DNA of 64,000 bases from Alsobacter sp040380755 (GTDB lineage Bacteria; Pseudomonadota; Alphaproteobacteria; Rhizobiales; Beijerinckiaceae). Positions 56,502 to 64,000 of the stretch are shown piece after piece; the stretch's first letter is position 1, and every line of letters starts with the position of its first letter. The stretch covers positions 13,388 to 77,387 of the forward strand of contig JBEIIL010000001.1 in NCBI GenBank assembly GCA_040380755.1, given 5' to 3'. The notes beneath the pieces were generated by a model that ran no database searches, had not been told where the DNA came from, and saw only the letters and a program-made list of their open reading frames with translations. Made by a program: the position numbers and the translations under genes.

Positions 56502-58082
56502 GGCCGGGCGGACGTTCATCGCCAGCGTGTCCTCGTCGGCACGCGGCTTCACCGTGACCTTGTCCTTCTGCATCGCCCACGCGGACGAGACCGCGACGAT
56601 CGGTAGCCGCGGCCGGTCGACTGCCACGATGGCGTTGGCCTGCTCGAGGAAGCCGCGGCGCTTGGCCTCGTCCATCTCGACGGCGGCGTCCTGGATGAGC
56701 TTGTCCATGGCGGGGTTGGCGTAGCCCAGCACGTTGAACGCGCCGAAGCGTCTGGCAGGGTCGTTGGAGTGGGCGATCGACGACAGCGTGTAGTGCGCCT
56801 CGCCTGTCAGCGTGCCCCAACCCGACATCGACATGGAGAACTCGCCGCGTGTGCGGGCCGGGAAGAAGACCGCGCCGGGCATGGCGTTAGCCGCCGCGTC
56901 GATGCCGATGCGGGCCAGCATCTGGGCAATCGAGGTGCCGACCTGGCGGTCACCCGGCAGGCGGTCATTGGTGAAGGCGAAGCCAACCTTGAAGCCGTTG
57001 GGGTAGCCGGCGTCGGCCATCAGCTTCTTGGCCTTGTCGACATCTGGCTTCAGAGCCGGAAGGCTCTTGTTGTAGCCGAAGATGGTCGGGGTCACGAGCT
57101 GGTTCACCGGCTGGCCAAGGCCCTCCATGGCGATCTCGGCGAGCGCCGGACGGTCGATGGCGAGGTCGATGGCCTCCCGCACGCGCGGATCGCGCATCGG
57201 GTTGACGGGCAGCGACGAGCCGTCCTTGGCGGAGACGGTCGGCGCCTTCTCGCGCATGTCGAGCTCGACGTTGAACACATACACCGTGTCGGCCTTGATG
57301 ACGCGCAACTTGGAGTCACGCTCCAGCGTCGCCACGTCGGATGCCGGGACACGCACGATGAGGTCGAGCTGGCCAGCCTTGAGCTGGGCGACGCGGGCCG
57401 CATCGTTCGGGATCTCGCGACGCACCACCTTCTCCCACGGCTCCTTGCCGCCCCAGAAACCGTCGAAGCGCTCGATCACCATCTGGTCCTTCGGTGTCCA
57501 CGAGACGAAGCGGTAGGGCCCGGTGCCGACCGCGGCCTTGCCGGTGTTGAAGGCCTCGTTGGCGGTCTCCTTCGTCAGGCCGGCAGCAGCCTTGGCCGAC
57601 ACGACGAACAGGCGGATGAAGTCATTCGGCAGGTTCGGCGCCGGACCATCGGTGACGATGTGAACGGTGAGGTCGTCGACGATCTTCACCTCCTTGACGC
57701 GACGGATGTAGATCGTCGTCGGGTTGGGACCCGACACCACGGGGATCCGCTCGATCGAGAACTTCACGTCAGCCGCGGTGAAGGGCGAGCCGTCGTGGAA
57801 CTTCACGCCCGGGCGCAGCTTGAATTCCCAGGTGGACGTATCGATCGCCTTCCACGAGGTGGCCAGCCGCGGCTCCAGGGACAGGTCGTCGCCCGACCAC
57901 ACAAGCGTATCGAAGACGTGCTTCAGCGCCTCGGCATGGGTGCCGGTGGCGGTAAAATGCGGATCAATCGACTCCGGACCGGAGCGCACTCCGATGTTCA
58001 GCGTTTGGGCAAAGGCAGCCGTCGAGGCTGTCAGCATCAGGGCAGCCGCAAACGCGGCGCCAACGGTGGCATACTTTCTCAT
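56496..58082 (-). CDS. Peptide-type ABC importer substrate-binding protein (SBP family 5)
   Basis: Predicted 528-residue periplasmic receptor of the second importer. Signal peptide to about residue 25 (STAAFAQ). Family blocks: SGPESIDPHFTATGTH, LEPRLATSWKAIDTSTWEFKLR split by the usual W, and VREAIDLAIDRPALAEIAMEGLG. The ATG overlaps the marR stop by four bases, so the regulator and receptor are co-translated. Likely ligand: a small peptide, given the isoaspartyl peptidase downstream. Confidence 0.93.
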   Translation of the reverse strand: MRKYATVGAAFAAALMLTASTAAFAQTLNIGVRSGPESIDPHFTATGTHAEALKHVFDTLVWSGDDLSLEPRLATSWKAIDTSTWEFKLRPGVKFHDGSPFTAADVKFSIERIPVVSGPNPTTIYIRRVKEVKIVDDLTVHIVTDGPAPNLPNDFIRLFVVSAKAAAGLTKETANEAFNTGKAAVGTGPYRFVSWTPKDQMVIERFDGFWGGKEPWEKVVRREIPNDAARVAQLKAGQLDLIVRVPASDVATLERDSKLRVIKADTVYVFNVELDMREKAPTVSAKDGSSLPVNPMRDPRVREAIDLAIDRPALAEIAMEGLGQPVNQLVTPTIFGYNKSLPALKPDVDKAKKLMADAGYPNGFKVGFAFTNDRLPGDRQVGTSIAQMLARIGIDAAANAMPGAVFFPARTRGEFSMSMSGWGTLTGEAHYTLSSIAHSNDPARRFGAFNVLGYANPAMDKLIQDAAVEMDEAKRRGFLEQANAIVAVDRPRLPIVAVSSAWAMQKDKVTVKPRADEDTLAMNVRPAK

Positions 58083-58666
58083 GGGGTAGATCCCTCCGCA
58101 GTGAACTCTGAATGGACGAAGTCGAAGTCTTCGCCGGCATGGCCGGGCCAGGCCGGCGAGGCCTGCACCAGCCGTGCCAGAAGGTCGCACAGCGTACGCC
58201 GTTCGGCCGGCGATAGCGCCGCCAGCATGGTGTGCTGCCTTGCCGCCATCATGGGCATCGCCTCGTCGACGATGCTGCGGCCCTGTGGCGTCAACCGGAG
58301 CGCGAAACTGCGCCGGTCGCCGCTGTCCGTGGCGCGCCGGACAAGGCGGGCGCGCAACAGCTTCTGGATGGCGCGGCTGATGGTGTTCTTGGGAAAGCCC
58401 GAGGACAGGACGATGTTCTTGGCCGCCACGCCCTCGCGTAGCGCAAGCGAGTACAGGACCACGAATTCCGGCCGCACCAGGCCGAACCGCGCCGCGATCC
58501 AGTCATAGACCGGGACATTGAAGTGGTTGGCCACGTAGTTGATGCGAAACGAGAACCAGCACGGGTCCTCGGCCAGCTTCACCGAGGTCAGCGGATCGAG
58601 CGGCGCGCCGGCGGATGGCGCGGGCGGCGCGTCGTCGCGGGTCTGCGATGCTGATTTTGCGAGCAC
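58079..58666 (-). CDS. MarR family transcriptional regulator
   Basis: Predicted 195-residue winged-helix repressor or sensor. The DNA-recognition helix region is VLSSGFPKNTISRAIQKLLRARLV, followed by the wing with DSGDRRSFALRLT, and flanking helices form the dimer (DEAMPMMAARQHTMLAALSPAERRTL). The start is GTG at 58666. It lies at the centre of the second opp locus: its gene begins 17 bases from a 14-bp palindrome and overlaps the receptor gene. It most likely controls both divergent arms and itself, responding to the imported ligand. Confidence 0.92.
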   Translation of the reverse strand: MLAKSASQTRDDAPPAPSAGAPLDPLTSVKLAEDPCWFSFRINYVANHFNVPVYDWIAARFGLVRPEFVVLYSLALREGVAAKNIVLSSGFPKNTISRAIQKLLRARLVRRATDSGDRRSFALRLTPQGRSIVDEAMPMMAARQHTMLAALSPAERRTLCDLLARLVQASPAWPGHAGEDFDFVHSEFTAEGSTP

Positions 58667-58682
58667 CCTGATGTCCCGATTG

Positions 58683-58696
58683 GTTCCAAATGGAAC
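58683..58696. promoter_or_regulatory. Candidate MarR operator
   Basis: GTTCCA-AA-TGGAAC, a perfect 14-bp palindrome with a 2-base centre, in the 110-base divergent gap between marR (58666) and oppB (58777). The size and symmetry suit a MarR dimer. Confidence 0.6.
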
Positions 58697-58776
58697 TTGA
58701 CGGGATTTTCAACCAAGGGTCAAGCTGTCGGGGAGCCTCGGCCACATTGCCCGGCCGTCGCCAGACCGGATACGCC

Positions 58777-59748
58777 ATGCTCGGCTTCGTCATCCAGCGC
58801 CTGCTGCAGGCCGTCGTCGTCATGCTGGTCATGTCGATGCTCGTGTTTGTCGGCGTCTATGCCATCGGCAATCCGATCGACGTGCTGATCTCGCCCGACG
58901 TGACCCAGCAGATCCGGCTGGAGACGATCGCGCGCTACGGCTTCGACCGCCCCCTTTATGAGCAGTATTTCACGTTCTTGCGCCGCCTCCTGCAGGGCGA
59001 TCTCGGGCGGTCCTTCGTGTTCAACATGCCGGTCATGGACCTGATCCTCAGTCGGCTGCCGGCCACTCTCGAACTGACGCTCGTGGCCGTCATCTCCGCC
59101 ACGCTGATCGGCGTGCCGCTGGGGATCTTCGCCGGCTACCGTCCCGACGGGATCACGGCGCGGATCATCATGGCAGCCTCGGTCATCGGCTTTTCGGTGC
59201 CGACGTTCTGGATCGGGCTCGTGCTGATCCTCACCTTTGCGGTGCAGCTTGGCTGGCTTCCGGCCGGCGGGCGCGGCGAGACGGTGGCGGTCTTCGGCGT
59301 GCCGTGGAGCTTCCTGACACTGAACGGACTGAGCCATCTCGTGCTGCCGGCGCTGAACCTGGCACTGTTCAAGTTCGCCCTGATGGTGCGCCTGTCGCGT
59401 GCCGGGACCCGGGAGGTCATGCTCACAGACACGGTGAAATTCGCCCGCGCCGCTGGCGAGAGCGAGTGGACGATCCTGCGCCGCCACGTGCTATGGCTGA
59501 TCGCGATCCCGATCGTCACGGTGTTCGGCCTCGAGCTCGGCTCGACGCTCGCGTTCGCGATCGTCACCGAGACGATCTTCTCCTGGCCGGGGCTGGGCAA
59601 GCTCATCATCGACAGCATCCAGTCGCTCGACCGTCCGGTGATGGTGGCCTACCTGGTGCTGGTCTCGATGCTGTTCATCCTGATCAATTTCGCGGTCGAC
59701 ATTGCGTATGTGGCGCTCGACCCGCGGTTGCGGAAGGCGCGCGCATGA
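58777..59748 (+). CDS. Peptide-type ABC importer permease (OppB-like)
   Basis: Predicted 323 residues, six helices. Family blocks: the first-helix region MLGFVIQRLLQAVVVMLV, ARYGFDRPLYEQYFTFLRRLLQGDLG split into the usual RPLYEQY and GDLG parts, and the EAA loop ARAAGESEWTILRRHVLW. First gene of the plus-strand oppBCDF arm, under likely MarR control. ATG 58777 chosen because the membrane helix begins at once; the frame extends 29 codons upstream without homology. Confidence 0.92.
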   Translation: MLGFVIQRLLQAVVVMLVMSMLVFVGVYAIGNPIDVLISPDVTQQIRLETIARYGFDRPLYEQYFTFLRRLLQGDLGRSFVFNMPVMDLILSRLPATLELTLVAVISATLIGVPLGIFAGYRPDGITARIIMAASVIGFSVPTFWIGLVLILTFAVQLGWLPAGGRGETVAVFGVPWSFLTLNGLSHLVLPALNLALFKFALMVRLSRAGTREVMLTDTVKFARAAGESEWTILRRHVLWLIAIPIVTVFGLELGSTLAFAIVTETIFSWPGLGKLIIDSIQSLDRPVMVAYLVLVSMLFILINFAVDIAYVALDPRLRKARA

Positions 59749-60623
59749 GCGTCTCGACGCCGCTCGGCCGGTTCTGGGAGCAGTTTGCGGAAAACCGGGT
59801 CGCCGTGGTGGCGCTGTTCACCGTGGTGCTTTTCGTCGGCCTGGCGCTCCTGGCTCCACTGGTTGCGCCTCAGAACCCCTATGACCTTGCCAAGCTGTCG
59901 CTGATGGATGCCAGGCGGCCGCCGGGGTTTGTCGGCTCGGGCGGCTACACCCACTGGCTGGGAACGGATGCGCAGGGCCGCGACCTGCTCTCTGCCATCC
60001 TGTATGGGCTGCGCATCTCGCTGCAGCTCGGCGTCGCCGCCGGCGCGATTGCGCTCGTTGCCGGCGCTACTCTCGGGGCGGGTGCGGCCTATCTGGGCGG
60101 CCGGATCGAGGCGCTGATCATGCGCATCGTCGACCTGCAGCTGTCGTTTCCGGCCATCCTGCTGGCGCTGGTTCTCTCGGCCCTGCTGGGCCAGGGCAAG
60201 CTGCAACTCGTCATCGCGCTGGTGACGGCGCAATACGCCTATTTCGCCCGCACGGCCCACGGCGCTGCCGTAGCGGAGCGGTCAAAGGAGTATGTCGAGG
60301 CGGCGCTGTCGATCCCGTTGCCGGCCCGGACCGTCGTGTTCCGGCATATTCTTCCCAACTGCATGCCGCCGCTGATCGTGGTGGCGACGGTGCAGGTGGC
60401 CAATGCCATCGCGCTGGAGGCGACCTTGTCCTTCCTCGGCCTTGGCCTGCCACCGACCGAGCCTTCGCTGGGCGCCCTGATCGCCAACGGCTTCCAGTAC
60501 ATGCTGTCTGGCCGCTACTGGATTTCGATCTATCCGGGTGTCGCACTGATCGTACTGATCATCGCCGTCAACGTGGTGGGGGACCAGATCCGCGACCAGT
60601 TCAATCCGCGGTTGCAGCGATGA
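59745..60623 (+). CDS. Peptide-type ABC importer permease (OppC-like)
   Basis: Predicted 292 residues, six helices. It has HWLGTDAQGRDLLSAILYG (the OppC motif), the EAA loop YVEAALSIPLPARTVVFRHILPN split around its glycine-free centre, and the ending VVGDQIRDQFNPRLQ. The ATG overlaps the OppB-like stop by four bases. The family start (NRVAVVALF...) follows at residue 17. Confidence 0.92.
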   Translation: MSVSTPLGRFWEQFAENRVAVVALFTVVLFVGLALLAPLVAPQNPYDLAKLSLMDARRPPGFVGSGGYTHWLGTDAQGRDLLSAILYGLRISLQLGVAAGAIALVAGATLGAGAAYLGGRIEALIMRIVDLQLSFPAILLALVLSALLGQGKLQLVIALVTAQYAYFARTAHGAAVAERSKEYVEAALSIPLPARTVVFRHILPNCMPPLIVVATVQVANAIALEATLSFLGLGLPPTEPSLGALIANGFQYMLSGRYWISIYPGVALIVLIIAVNVVGDQIRDQFNPRLQR

Positions 60624-61591
60624 GCGAGCCCCTGCTCACTGTCCGCGGCCTGTCGACCGCGTTCCACACGCGGGCCGGGATCGTCCAGGCGGTCAACAAC
60701 GTCTCGTTCGACGTGGCCCAGGGCGAAGTCCTCGGCCTTGTCGGCGAAAGCGGCTCGGGCAAGACCGTGACAGGCTTTTCTCTGCTGGGGCTTGTCGATC
60801 CGCCTGGGAGAATCACAGCGGGATCGATCCGGTTCGAAGGCCGGGAGTTGGTCGGGCTGCCGCAGGCCGAGCTGCGGCAAATGCGTGGGCGACGCATGGC
60901 CATGGTGTTTCAGGATCCGGCCACGACGCTGAACCCGATCCTGACCATTGGCCAGCAGATGCAACTGGCGCTTGAAGCCCATGAGCGCTTGTCGGGCTCA
61001 GCAGCGGCAAGCCGCTGTGCTGCCGTGCTTGGGCGCGTGGGCATTCCTGATGCAGCCAGCCGGCTGGCTGCCTATCCGCACCAATTCTCCGGCGGCATGC
61101 GGCAGCGCGTGGCAATCGCCATCGCGTTGCTGCATCGCCCTGCCTTGATCGTGGCGGACGAGCCGACGACGGCGCTGGACGTGTCGATCCAGGCGCAGAT
61201 CCTGACCGAAATGAAGGATCTGGTGGCCGAGTTCGGCATGGCGATGATCTGGATCAGCCATGACCTCGCCACGGTCTCGTCGCTCGCCGACAGGATCGCG
61301 GTGATGTATGCGGGCCGCCTCGTCGAGGACGGGCCGACGGCCGCGGTGCTGCGTCGGCCCCGCCATCCCTACACGCAGGGACTGATCGACAGCCTCCCCT
61401 CACGGGGCACGCCGGGCCAGGACCTCGCGCAAATTCCCGGGACGACGCCCTCGCTGCTCGACCTGCCGCCTGGTTGCCCGTTTGCGCCCCGCTGTCCCCG
61501 TGCAACGGGTGCTTGCGCCGTGATGCCGGAGGAAGCGCGGGCTGGCCCGCGCGGCTGGCGTTGCCACCATCCGGCCGGAGCCGGCGCATGA
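60620..61591 (+). CDS. Peptide-type ABC importer ATPase (OppD-like)
   Basis: Predicted 323 residues. Walker A GLVGESGSGKT, Q-loop VFQDPATTLNPI, signature FSGGMRQRVAIAIALL (canonical, unlike the first cluster's OppD-like protein), Walker B LIVADEPTTALDV. C-terminal cysteine block CPFAPRCPRATGAC. Four-base overlap with the preceding permease gene and with the following ATPase gene (61588-61591). Confidence 0.94.
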   Translation: MSEPLLTVRGLSTAFHTRAGIVQAVNNVSFDVAQGEVLGLVGESGSGKTVTGFSLLGLVDPPGRITAGSIRFEGRELVGLPQAELRQMRGRRMAMVFQDPATTLNPILTIGQQMQLALEAHERLSGSAAASRCAAVLGRVGIPDAASRLAAYPHQFSGGMRQRVAIAIALLHRPALIVADEPTTALDVSIQAQILTEMKDLVAEFGMAMIWISHDLATVSSLADRIAVMYAGRLVEDGPTAAVLRRPRHPYTQGLIDSLPSRGTPGQDLAQIPGTTPSLLDLPPGCPFAPRCPRATGACAVMPEEARAGPRGWRCHHPAGAGA

Positions 61592-62619
61592 GTGACGTTT
61601 TCGCACGGATCGACGCTGTGTCCCGGCGCTTCACCCCGCGCCTGTCTGTCGGCGACCGCATCGCCGCAGCCCTCGGCGCGCCCGTCGACACACGGACCGT
61701 GCATGCGGTGGATGGCGTTTCGCTGGCCATCCGCAAGGGCGAGGTCCTTGGCCTCGTCGGCGAGAGCGGCTGCGGCAAGTCGACGCTCGGACGCGTGTTG
61801 ACCGGGATCCTGCCGCCAAGCGAGGGCAAGGTGACCGTGGCCGGCGAGCCGGTCATGAGTGCCGGCCCCAACCCGGTGAAGCTCACCCGGCGGGTGCAGA
61901 TGGTATTCCAGAACCCGTATGCATCGCTCAACCCGCGCATGCGCGTTGGCGAGGCCGTCGCCGAGGGACCTCTGGCACACGGTCTGACCACCGGTGCGGA
62001 GGCCGGCGACTATGTGGCTTCCTGGCTCGCCCGGGTGGGCCTCGACCCGGCCTTCGCGTCGCGCTACCCGCACCAGTTCTCGGGAGGCCAGCGCCAGCGC
62101 ATCGCCATCGCGAGGGCGCTGGCCATGCAACCCGATATGCTGGTGTGCGACGAGCCGGTGGCCTCGCTCGACGTCTCGATTCAGGCCCAGATCGTCAACC
62201 TGTTCCTGCAGCTGCGACGCGAGCTCGGGCTGACGATGCTGTTCATCAGCCATGATCTCGGTGTTGTCCGCCACCTGTGCGACCGGGTTGCGGTGATGTA
62301 TCTCGGGCGGATCGTCGAAATTGCCAATGTGGCTGACCTCTATGCGCAGCCGAAGCACCCCTATGCGCGGGCGCTGCTCGACAGCGTGCCGCAGCTGCGG
62401 CTGGACGACGACGCGCTGGTGACGTTCCGGGCGGTTGCCGGCGAGCTGCCCTCCCCGCTGGCCCCGCCGCCCGGCTGCCACTTCAGCCCGCGCTGCCCCA
62501 AGGCGGAGCCGATCTGCCGCACAACTCGCCCCGCACTGGACACTCTCCTGCCTGGGCACGCCGTCGCGTGCCATGTGGCGCAGGCGGCAGCCGCTGCAGG
62601 CAGCCTTCCAGTCAGCTGA
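61588..62619 (+). CDS. Peptide-type ABC importer ATPase (OppF-like)
   Basis: Predicted 343 residues. Walker A GLVGESGCGKSTLGR, Q-loop MVFQNPYASLNPRM, signature FSGGQRQRIAIARAL, Walker B LVCDEPVASLDVS, and the C-terminal segment CHFSPRCPKAEPIC. The insert before the Walker A (VGDRIAAALGAP) is typical of OppF. Last gene of the oppBCDF arm, followed by a small hairpin. Confidence 0.94.
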   Translation: MSDVFARIDAVSRRFTPRLSVGDRIAAALGAPVDTRTVHAVDGVSLAIRKGEVLGLVGESGCGKSTLGRVLTGILPPSEGKVTVAGEPVMSAGPNPVKLTRRVQMVFQNPYASLNPRMRVGEAVAEGPLAHGLTTGAEAGDYVASWLARVGLDPAFASRYPHQFSGGQRQRIAIARALAMQPDMLVCDEPVASLDVSIQAQIVNLFLQLRRELGLTMLFISHDLGVVRHLCDRVAVMYLGRIVEIANVADLYAQPKHPYARALLDSVPQLRLDDDALVTFRAVAGELPSPLAPPPGCHFSPRCPKAEPICRTTRPALDTLLPGHAVACHVAQAAAAAGSLPVS

Positions 62620-62637
62620 AATCCTGCATCAGGATTT
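62619..62637 (+). terminator. Hairpin at the end of the oppBCDF arm
   Basis: AAATCCTG (62619-62626), CAT, CAGGATTT (62630-62637): a perfect 8-bp stem starting at the last base of the stop codon. It ends in ATTT, a short T-run. Confidence 0.55.
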
Positions 62638-62920
62638 GCCGCCTGGACGCTGAAATAGGGTTATTTTTAAATCGGTCGCACGCAAGGTTGACCGGGCGTA
62701 GTTGTCTGGTCCTTGCATTCCGGATGACTGCTGCGTCCTGCAGCATCCGACCAGCAGCCCGGCATGCCTGAAGCGTGCTGGTGTCGCTATCGTCAGACCA
62801 TGCACCGCGTCTTGCTGTGGCCGTGCACAGTATTTGCGCGCCACGGACTGGCGCAATTTCAAGATCGTTAATGAATTGCGCGCAGATTGAACAAGTCAAA
62901 CAATCTGTCGGGGCACGACG
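62620..62920. other. Intergenic region after the opp arm
   Basis: About 300 bases without a gene. Besides the hairpin, it has two relatively AT-rich spots, GGGTTATTTTTAAATCGG (about 62657-62674) and the region around CGTTAATGAATTGCG (about 62867-62881). The latter lies about 45 bases before the next gene and may be its promoter. Confidence 0.45.
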
Positions 62921-63298
62921 ATGAGCTGGCCGAAGAGGATTGCCGTTGGAGCGGGGCTGATCGCCCTGGTGTACGTGTTCTCGCCATTGCCACGGCATAG
63001 CACCGACGTCACGACGACCGCCTCGACGCGCCCCGCGCCGCCGGTTCGTCAGACCGAGACGGCCCGCGCCGAGGCCCGCCCGATGCCGACTGGCCCAGCC
63101 CCGGCCGCCACCCGCGCCCCTCAAGCTCCGGCCGCGCGCGGCTTCGAGACAGCAAACCGCTCGCCGCTGTGCGAGCGCGACCCGATTGCATGCCTGATCC
63201 AGCCCCAGACGGCCAAGCGGCCCGTCCATGATCCTGTGGTGACCGGCACCGTGCCGGCGGGCGCACGCGCCCGGGACGGCAAGCCGAAGGCCAACTGA
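62921..63298 (+). CDS. Hypothetical membrane-anchored or exported protein
   Basis: Predicted 125 residues. A short basic start and one hydrophobic stretch (AVGAGLIALVYVFSPL) suggest a signal anchor. The rest is rich in Pro, Ala, Arg and Thr and is probably disordered. A single cysteine-containing motif near residue 85-92 (CERDPIAC) has two Cys that could pair. ATG follows a normal spacer. No family recognised; it may be a cell-envelope linker protein. Confidence 0.6.
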   Translation: MSWPKRIAVGAGLIALVYVFSPLPRHSTDVTTTASTRPAPPVRQTETARAEARPMPTGPAPAATRAPQAPAARGFETANRSPLCERDPIACLIQPQTAKRPVHDPVVTGTVPAGARARDGKPKAN

Positions 63299-63444
63299 AC
63301 GGATTGATGCCCTGGGACTTCGCCTCAGCGCCGACCGCTACTGCCAGGCAGTCTTGCGGATCCCGCACCCCGGTTCGCCCAAAGGAAGGCTCGACGGCCT
63401 TTCGAACGCACCCTAAGGTCCCTGCCGGTCCATGGAGTGCAGCG

Positions 63445-63738
63445 ATGATCCCGGATCTTCTCGACGTGCTCGGCATGACCCTGCGGGATGCTCACCAGCA
63501 GGTCTCCTTCGTCATCACCGATCTGCCGCCGGAGATGGCAGAGCTGCGCGCTCTGGTCGATGGGGCGCTAAGGCTCGCTGACGAGGCAAGACAGCGGTTG
63601 GTCGAGGTTCAGATCGAGCCGGCCCGGCATGCCGAGCTGCTCGCGGCGTTTGCCGGCGTCGTGCTGAGCGGCACGGCCCGCGCCGGCGTGATGCGGCTCA
63701 TTTTCGAGCCGGAGCAAGCCACCGGCGCCGAGGCCTGA
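63445..63738 (+). CDS. Hypothetical small protein
   Basis: Predicted 97 residues from the ATG at 63445, which has a GGAG site eight bases upstream; the longer frame to 63304 lacks one. The sequence is mixed helix and strand (LLDVLGMTLRDAHQQVSFVI, then LRLADEARQRLVEVQIEP and a hydrophobic GVVLSGTARAGVMRLIF). It has no signal peptide or known motif. Codon bias is that of a real gene. I cannot assign a function. Confidence 0.55.
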   Translation: MIPDLLDVLGMTLRDAHQQVSFVITDLPPEMAELRALVDGALRLADEARQRLVEVQIEPARHAELLAAFAGVVLSGTARAGVMRLIFEPEQATGAEA

Positions 63739-63829
63739 CACAAAGGGATCCTCCGGCACCCGCATGGCACGCTTGTCGCCGGTCGGCAGACGGCACTACG
63801 ATCTGCGGACATTCCGGGGAGGATCCATC

Positions 63830-64000
63830 GTGACGCATTTACCAACGCGGCTCAGCCGTCGCCTTTTCGTGGCCAGCGCCACCGCTGCCGTCGCCGCGCC
63901 CGCCGTCGTCCGGGCTCAGGCCCCCAGCCTGAAGGTCGGCGTGATGCTGCCGCGCTCGGGCTTCTTCGCCCAGGCCGGCCAGAGCTGCCATCGCGGCGCG
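63830..64000 (+). CDS. ABC transporter substrate-binding protein (Leu/Ile/Val-type), 5' part
   Basis: Partial gene running off the window. The GTG start at 63830 has a GGGGAGGA ribosome binding site at a good distance. The N-terminus carries a twin-arginine signal (LSRRLFVASATAAVAAP) with cleavage after VVRAQA. The mature protein begins SLKVGVMLPRSGFFAQAGQ, as in branched-chain amino-acid-type receptors. Only 57 codons are visible, so the ligand is not predictable; the gene probably heads a liv-type operon beyond the window. Confidence 0.8.
   Translation, partial: MTHLPTRLSRRLFVASATAAVAAPAVVRAQAPSLKVGVMLPRSGFFAQAGQSCHRGA

Noticed and set aside
56769..58508. 579-codon open frame antisense to the second receptor and marR
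   Set aside because: Crosses two real overlapping genes and shows no motifs.

Overview
The window is high-GC chromosomal DNA with a strong preference for G or C at third codon positions. It most likely comes from an alphaproteobacterium of the Hyphomicrobiales (Rhizobiales) type. Support for this: the gene orders lepB-rnc-era-recO and aminotransferase-hom-glpX-recJ, a PaaI thioesterase/rplM/rpsI/argC neighbourhood, an alphaproteobacterial LexA box (GTTC-N7-GTTC) between ssb and uvrA, and a CtrA-type box (TTAA-N7-TTAA) before a diguanylate cyclase. The genus cannot be fixed from the sequence alone. I found no rRNA, tRNA, CRISPR array, prophage or insertion sequence.

Positions 1-31 kb are mostly housekeeping. 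In order they hold an FtsX-type permease end, a Tat-exported PhoX phosphatase, parE, cytochrome b561, an alpha/beta hydrolase, an RhlE-like helicase, a GGDEF protein, an A-type Fe-S carrier, MarC, an M20 peptidase, a DUF2189 membrane protein, ssb/uvrA, an RDD protein, bpt, parC, an LprI/DUF3298-like protein, lepB-rnc-era-recO, a CsbD-like protein, and an operon of aminotransferase, hom, glpX and recJ.

Positions 31-45 kb hold storage, lipid and amino-acid genes, and three of these are broken. The polyhydroxyalkanoate synthase gene phaC has an in-frame TAG, a fumarylacetoacetate-hydrolase-family gene has a 1-base deletion, and a CoA-binding-protein gene has a 2-base expansion of a CT run. Between them lie a FadL-like porin, argC, a Bug/TctC solute receptor, rplM-rpsI, a thioesterase, an ABC_sub_bind receptor, a crotonase without its usual catalytic glutamates, an orphan modB, and a PPOX-type flavoprotein.

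Positions 45.5-62.6 kb form an accessory uptake and catabolism region with two complete Opp/Dpp-type ABC importers. The first runs receptor-oppB-oppC-SDR-oppD-oppF on the minus strand and is followed by a PgdA/cyclic-imidase-like deacetylase. The second is split around a MarR-type regulator: marR-receptor-isoaspartyl peptidase-ketopantoate-reductase-like gene on the minus strand, and oppBCDF on the plus strand. A clean 14-bp palindrome between the two arms is a good candidate for the MarR operator. The gene content suggests import and hydrolysis of a modified or cyclic dipeptide or imide, and of a beta-aspartyl peptide. A baeRF-like protein lies between the two systems. The window ends inside a Tat-exported branched-chain-amino-acid-type receptor gene.

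No wholly new system stands out. The points most worth checking are the three lesions, the MarR-controlled opp/isoaspartyl-peptidase divergon, the LexA and CtrA boxes, and short tandem repeats beside the stop codons of three genes.
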